This document shows, piece after piece, positions 60,611 to 64,000 of a stretch of 64,000 nucleotides of DNA. The position numbers and the translations under genes were made by a program. The notes beneath the pieces were generated by a model, which worked only from the letters and a program-made list of their open reading frames with translations, had not been told where the DNA came from and did not search any database. This stretch comes from Aequorivita aurantiaca (GTDB taxonomy: Bacteria; Bacteroidota; Bacteroidia; Flavobacteriales; Flavobacteriaceae). Positions within the stretch are counted from its first letter, which is position 1. The number at the start of each line of letters is the position of its first letter. The stretch is taken from the NCBI RefSeq assembly GCF_030410135.1, contig NZ_JAUGQQ010000008.1, forward strand, positions 29,611 through 93,610. Direction: 5' to 3'.

Positions 60611-60618
60611 TATATTTG
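60611..60618 (+). promoter_or_regulatory. possible -7 box for the MBL-rhodanese gene
   Basis: TATATTTG is a full TAnnTTTG match 16 bases before the ATG. No TTG is at the expected spacing, so only the half-site is supported. Confidence 0.4.
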
Positions 60619-60634
60619 CTGAAAACAATTAACC

Positions 60635-62020
60635 ATGAAAGTAGAGCAAATTTATACCGGATGCCTATCCCAAGGGGCTTATTATATAGAAAGTAACGGC
60701 GAGGCAGCAATTATTGATCCTTTAAGGGAAACAAAACCTTACTTGGAAAGAGCAAAAAACGACAATGCAAAAATTAAATATATTTTTGAAACACACTTTC
60801 ACGCCGATTTTGTGAGTGGACATTTAACTTTGGCACAACAGACGGGTGCTTCAATAATATTTGGGCCGCATGCAAATCCCTCTTTTGATGCTGTTTTGGC
60901 AACCGATAACGAAGTGTATAAATTGGGCGATGTAACCATAACCGCCATCCACACGCCGGGACATACCATGGAAAGTACTACCTATCTGCTAAAGGACGAA
61001 AATGGAAAGGATTATGCCATTTTCAGCGGTGATACGCTATTTTTAGGTGATGTGGGTCGACCCGATCTCGCCCAAAAATCCAATGAAATGACCCAAGAGG
61101 ATTTGGCAGGAATTTTATTTGACAGTCTTCGCAACAAAATTATGCCCTTGGCAGATGATGTAATAGTATATCCGGCCCATGGGGCGGGCTCGGCTTGCGG
61201 AAAGAATATGATGAAGGAAACTGTGGATACCTTGGGAAATCAAAAAAAGATGAATTACGCCCTGCGTGCCGATATGACCCGCGACGAATTTATAAAAGAA
61301 GTGACCGATGGGTTAACACCCCCACCACTATATTTCCCGATGAATGTGAAAATGAACCGGGAAGGCTATACGGCTTTTGACGAAGTGATTGCACAGGGAA
61401 CAACCCCACTTGATCCCAACGCCTTTGAACAGATTGCCAATGAATCAGGCGCTATAGTATTGGACGTGCGTAACCAAATTGAATTTATTGACGGGCACAT
61501 TCCGCGTTCCATATTTATTGGGCTTGACGGCGGATTTGCGCCGTGGGTTGGCGCCTTGTTGGCCGATGTGGAACAAAAGATTTTGTTGGTTGTTTCCCCA
61601 GGCAGGGAAGAAGAAGCCGTTACAAGACTTTCAAGGGTTGGCTTTGATAGAACTTTGGGCTACCTAAGTGGAGGAATAGATGCGTGGAAGGAAGCTGGAA
61701 AAGAAGTGGACACGCTGGAATCTGTGGATGCCGAAACGTTAAAACAGCAGCGGGAAAACAATGTGCCAATATTTGATGTGCGAAATGATGGAGAGTTTGC
61801 GACCGGCCATATTCCAGAAGCGGTTCATGCTCCCCTTGGTTTTCTCAATAACCATCTCACGGATTTTCCGAAGAATGAAAAATTTTATCTGCATTGCGCC
61901 GGCGGTTACCGTTCGGTGATAGCCGCATCCATTCTTAAGAGCCGCGGAATACATAATGTAGTGGACGTTGCGGGAGGATTCGCTGCAATTAAAAATAGTG
62001 GCATTCCAGTGCAAAGCTAA
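60635..62020 (+). CDS. MBL-fold persulfide dioxygenase-like protein with two rhodanese domains
   Basis: A 461-residue cytoplasmic protein of the CstB/ETHE1-rhodanese type. The N-terminal MBL part has H54-x-H56-x-D58 with H63 (FETHFHADFVSGH), IHTPGHTMES and FSGDTLFLGDVGRPD, as in persulfide dioxygenases. Two rhodanese domains follow (about 265-360 and 370-455). The first has VVSPGREEE where the active cysteine should be, so it is catalytically dead; the second keeps the active cysteine C421 (LHCAGGYRS). It probably handles sulfane sulfur or sulfide, fitting the low-molecular-weight thiol and trans-sulfuration genes nearby. Confidence 0.9.
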   Translation: MKVEQIYTGCLSQGAYYIESNGEAAIIDPLRETKPYLERAKNDNAKIKYIFETHFHADFVSGHLTLAQQTGASIIFGPHANPSFDAVLATDNEVYKLGDVTITAIHTPGHTMESTTYLLKDENGKDYAIFSGDTLFLGDVGRPDLAQKSNEMTQEDLAGILFDSLRNKIMPLADDVIVYPAHGAGSACGKNMMKETVDTLGNQKKMNYALRADMTRDEFIKEVTDGLTPPPLYFPMNVKMNREGYTAFDEVIAQGTTPLDPNAFEQIANESGAIVLDVRNQIEFIDGHIPRSIFIGLDGGFAPWVGALLADVEQKILLVVSPGREEEAVTRLSRVGFDRTLGYLSGGIDAWKEAGKEVDTLESVDAETLKQQRENNVPIFDVRNDGEFATGHIPEAVHAPLGFLNNHLTDFPKNEKFYLHCAGGYRSVIAASILKSRGIHNVVDVAGGFAAIKNSGIPVQS

Positions 62021-62204
62021 ATTTTTTACACTTAATACTTTTTTATATGCCATCGCATTGGGGTATCTTTGGCCATCAAATTTTGTGGAAAATTTATAAA
62101 TTTTCCTCTCATAATGCGTAATACTTAAATAAACGAATAAAACGAATTTGGCATTCTATCCGATTGCTGATTTTATATTTCTATTAAACAATTAACTAAC
62201 AACT

Positions 62205-64000
62205 ATGAGAAAAATTACTTTAACGATTTTATTATTTCTAGCAGTTTTGTCATTACAGGCACAAACTGTTTTTATTAATGAGTTGCATTATGACAATGCC
62301 GGCAGCGATGTCAACGAAGGTTTTGAAATTGCCGGCCCAGCGGGCACTGATTTAACAGGGTGGACCGTTGAGTTTTATAATGGGTCGAACGGTTCAGATT
62401 ATGGAACCATTAATCTTTCGGGAATTCTTCCTGATGAAGGATCTGGATTCGGAGCTATTTATTTTTTGGCTTCCGGCATGCAAAATGGGGCGCCCGACGG
62501 TTTAGCATTAATAGATGCTACGAATATCGTAGTACAATTTTTAAGTTATGAAGGCTCCTTTGTTGCAACTTCAGGAACCGCAAATGGCATGACATCAATA
62601 GATATTGGTGTGTCTGAACCCAGTTCTAGTCCAATTGGTGAATCTTTGCAGCTAATTGGCACCGGCAGCGAATATGCCGATTTTAGTTGGACTGGCCCAA
62701 CTACCTCTTCTATTGGACTCATTAATTCCGGTCAAACCTTTGTGGGTTCTGGTTCGGGCGCTAGTCCAACAATTATTTGTCCAGCGGACATTATAGTGAA
62801 CAATGCCACTGGAACTTGCAGCGCAGCGGTAAGCTTTACAGGTTTTGCAATAGATCCTGAGGACGGAAATATCTCTTCATCCATTGTTGCAACACCCGAA
62901 AGCGGCAGTATTTTCAATGTGGGAGTAAGAACCGTAGTTTTGTCCGTGACCGATAGTGATGGAAATACGGTTACATGTGATTTTACAGTTACAGTGCTTG
63001 ATACTGAGGCGCCAACAGCTGTATGTCAAGATGTTACTTTGGAATTGGATCCTATTACAGGTACGGTTACGCTTACTCCCGCAGAAATTGATAACGGCTC
63101 CTCAGATCTTTGTGGCCCAGTAACTCTAACTCTTGATATTTCAACCTTTGACTGTTCCATGATTGGTGCTAATAATGTGGTTCTTACAGCTACTGATAGT
63201 GCTGGAAATTCAACAAGCTGCTCGGCTATAGTAACTGTTCAGGATACTACTGCACCTATTATTTCTTGCCTGGGTGAGGCTTCTGGGCCATCCGTCTTCA
63301 TCAATGAAATTCATTATGACAATGCTGGTACCGATGAAGGTGAAGCAATAGAAATCGCGGGTCCATCGGGAACAGACTTAAATTCTTATTCGATTGTTCT
63401 ATATAATGGAAATAATGGTACCGAATACAATACGGTAAACTTAAGCGGAATTATTGATGATGAAGGCAACGGTTTTGGAGCTGTAAATTTTGAAATTGAA
63501 GGTATTCAAAACGGCGCTCCAGACGGTATTGCATTAGTGAATAATGGAAATGTAATTCAATTTTTAAGTTACGAAGGAAGCTTCACCGCTGTGGATGGTG
63601 TTGCGGCAGGCATGACTTCAACTGATATCGGGGTTTCTGAAGAAAGTAATTCCCCCGTTGGTGAATCCTTACAATTAAGTGGAACAGGAACTTACTATGC
63701 AGATTTTGTATGGAATGCACCAACTGCGGCTACTCCTGGAACACTTAACGCTGGGCAAACTTACGTGGCGCCAACTTCTTCGTCGGTGGATGTTGTCCTT
63801 GATGAAAACGGATTGGCAAGTATAGATCCAAACACGCTATTGCAGAGCGTGGATGAAGTTTGCGGATATATTATTACAGTAAATGGCAGTACGACTGCAG
63901 ATTTTACGTGTGCAGACATAGGTGAAAATATTGTAGAAGTTACTGTTACGGATGACAGCGGTAATGTTTCTACATGTTTCGCTACCGTAAACGTTATTGA
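62205..64000 (+). CDS. large secreted protein with lamin-tail-like and HYR-like modules (5' part, runs off the window)
   Basis: Open from the ATG at 62205 to the end of the window, about 598 codons, with no stop. Signal peptide MRKITLTILLFLAVLSLQAQ. A first lamin-tail-like module (about 22-180, VFINELHYDNAGSDVNEGFE) is followed by two HYR-like modules (about 186-360, IICPADIIVNNATGTC, VTDSDGNTVTCDFTVTV), then a second lamin-tail-like copy from residue 364 (VFINEIHYDNAGTDEGEAIE) and the start of another HYR-like part. The duplicated modules, low cysteine number per module and size suggest a cell-surface adhesin or gliding/biofilm protein exported by the type IX system; the C-terminal sorting domain would be beyond the window. 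Confidence 0.88.
   Translation, partial: MRKITLTILLFLAVLSLQAQTVFINELHYDNAGSDVNEGFEIAGPAGTDLTGWTVEFYNGSNGSDYGTINLSGILPDEGSGFGAIYFLASGMQNGAPDGLALIDATNIVVQFLSYEGSFVATSGTANGMTSIDIGVSEPSSSPIGESLQLIGTGSEYADFSWTGPTTSSIGLINSGQTFVGSGSGASPTIICPADIIVNNATGTCSAAVSFTGFAIDPEDGNISSSIVATPESGSIFNVGVRTVVLSVTDSDGNTVTCDFTVTVLDTEAPTAVCQDVTLELDPITGTVTLTPAEIDNGSSDLCGPVTLTLDISTFDCSMIGANNVVLTATDSAGNSTSCSAIVTVQDTTAPIISCLGEASGPSVFINEIHYDNAGTDEGEAIEIAGPSGTDLNSYSIVLYNGNNGTEYNTVNLSGIIDDEGNGFGAVNFEIEGIQNGAPDGIALVNNGNVIQFLSYEGSFTAVDGVAAGMTSTDIGVSEESNSPVGESLQLSGTGTYYADFVWNAPTAATPGTLNAGQTYVAPTSSSVDVVLDENGLASIDPNTLLQSVDEVCGYIITVNGSTTADFTCADIGENIVEVTVTDDSGNVSTCFATVNVI

Noticed and set aside
62064..62071. TATCTTTG as promoter of the large surface protein
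   Set aside because: It matches TAnnTTTG but no TTG lies at the right distance and the leader would be about 130 bases; support is too weak.

Overview
The window looks like a chromosome segment of a marine-type member of the Flavobacteriaceae (Bacteroidota). The evidence is the AT-rich sequence, promoters of the Bacteroidota kind (TTG or TTTG, then 16-20 bases, then TAnnTTTG) with little Shine-Dalgarno signal, a type IX secretion sorting domain, many short lipoproteins, a menaquinone pathway, bacillithiol synthesis (bshB1) and several small families typical of flavobacteria. Almost all of it is densely packed housekeeping DNA. There is no phage, plasmid, rRNA operon or CRISPR array.

Layout. 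1-14.3 kb: mazG on the plus strand, then a long minus-strand block: spoT/relA, fur, purA, an OstA/LptA-like protein and a class III aminotransferase, followed by a TPR protein, two tandem DUF368 (PopT-type) membrane proteins, aroE and a DUF349 repeat protein. 14.5-22 kb: an M16 peptidase pair (one catalytic, one without the zinc motif), recG on the minus strand, and an M1 aminopeptidase. 22-25.7 kb: a lipoprotein, a multi-spanning membrane protein, a histidine kinase and a LuxR-type response regulator in a row, then a small membrane protein. 25.8-36.3 kb: FMN-dependent glutamate-synthase-like protein, UvrD/PcrA helicase, esterase lipoprotein, YrdC-family protein, OmpA lipoprotein, glycosyltransferase, an HsdR-N-like nuclease domain protein, holA and DoxX. 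36.4-41.6 kb: a menaquinone operon (menA, MBL hydrolase, menC, CPBP protease, menE). 41.7-50.9 kb: HELGH metallopeptidase, XRE regulator with DUF2975 protein, vWA protein, WapI-like protein, acyl-CoA carboxylase beta subunit, small membrane protein, DinB, EttA. 51-64 kb: a secreted sortilin-like protein, hutG/hutI, a trans-sulfuration enzyme, bshB1, tRNA-His, M28 peptidase, an MBL-double-rhodanese protein, and the 5' part of a large secreted protein with lamin-tail-like and HYR-like modules that runs off the window.

The most unusual content is two small ORF-bearing cassettes bounded by inverted repeats and sitting in essential-type genes without breaking them. One is 435 bp (exactly 145 codons), encodes a DUF559/Vsr-like nuclease domain, and lies in frame inside recG between helicase motifs II and III. 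The other is about 476 bp, encodes a four-helix-bundle protein of the 23S-rRNA-intervening-sequence family, is bounded by inverted arrays of an 8-bp unit, and fits exactly between the stop codon of one men-operon gene and the (TTG) start of menC. Other inverted or tandem short repeats occur before holA, the CPBP gene and bshB1. All function calls come from reading motifs by eye; no database search was run.
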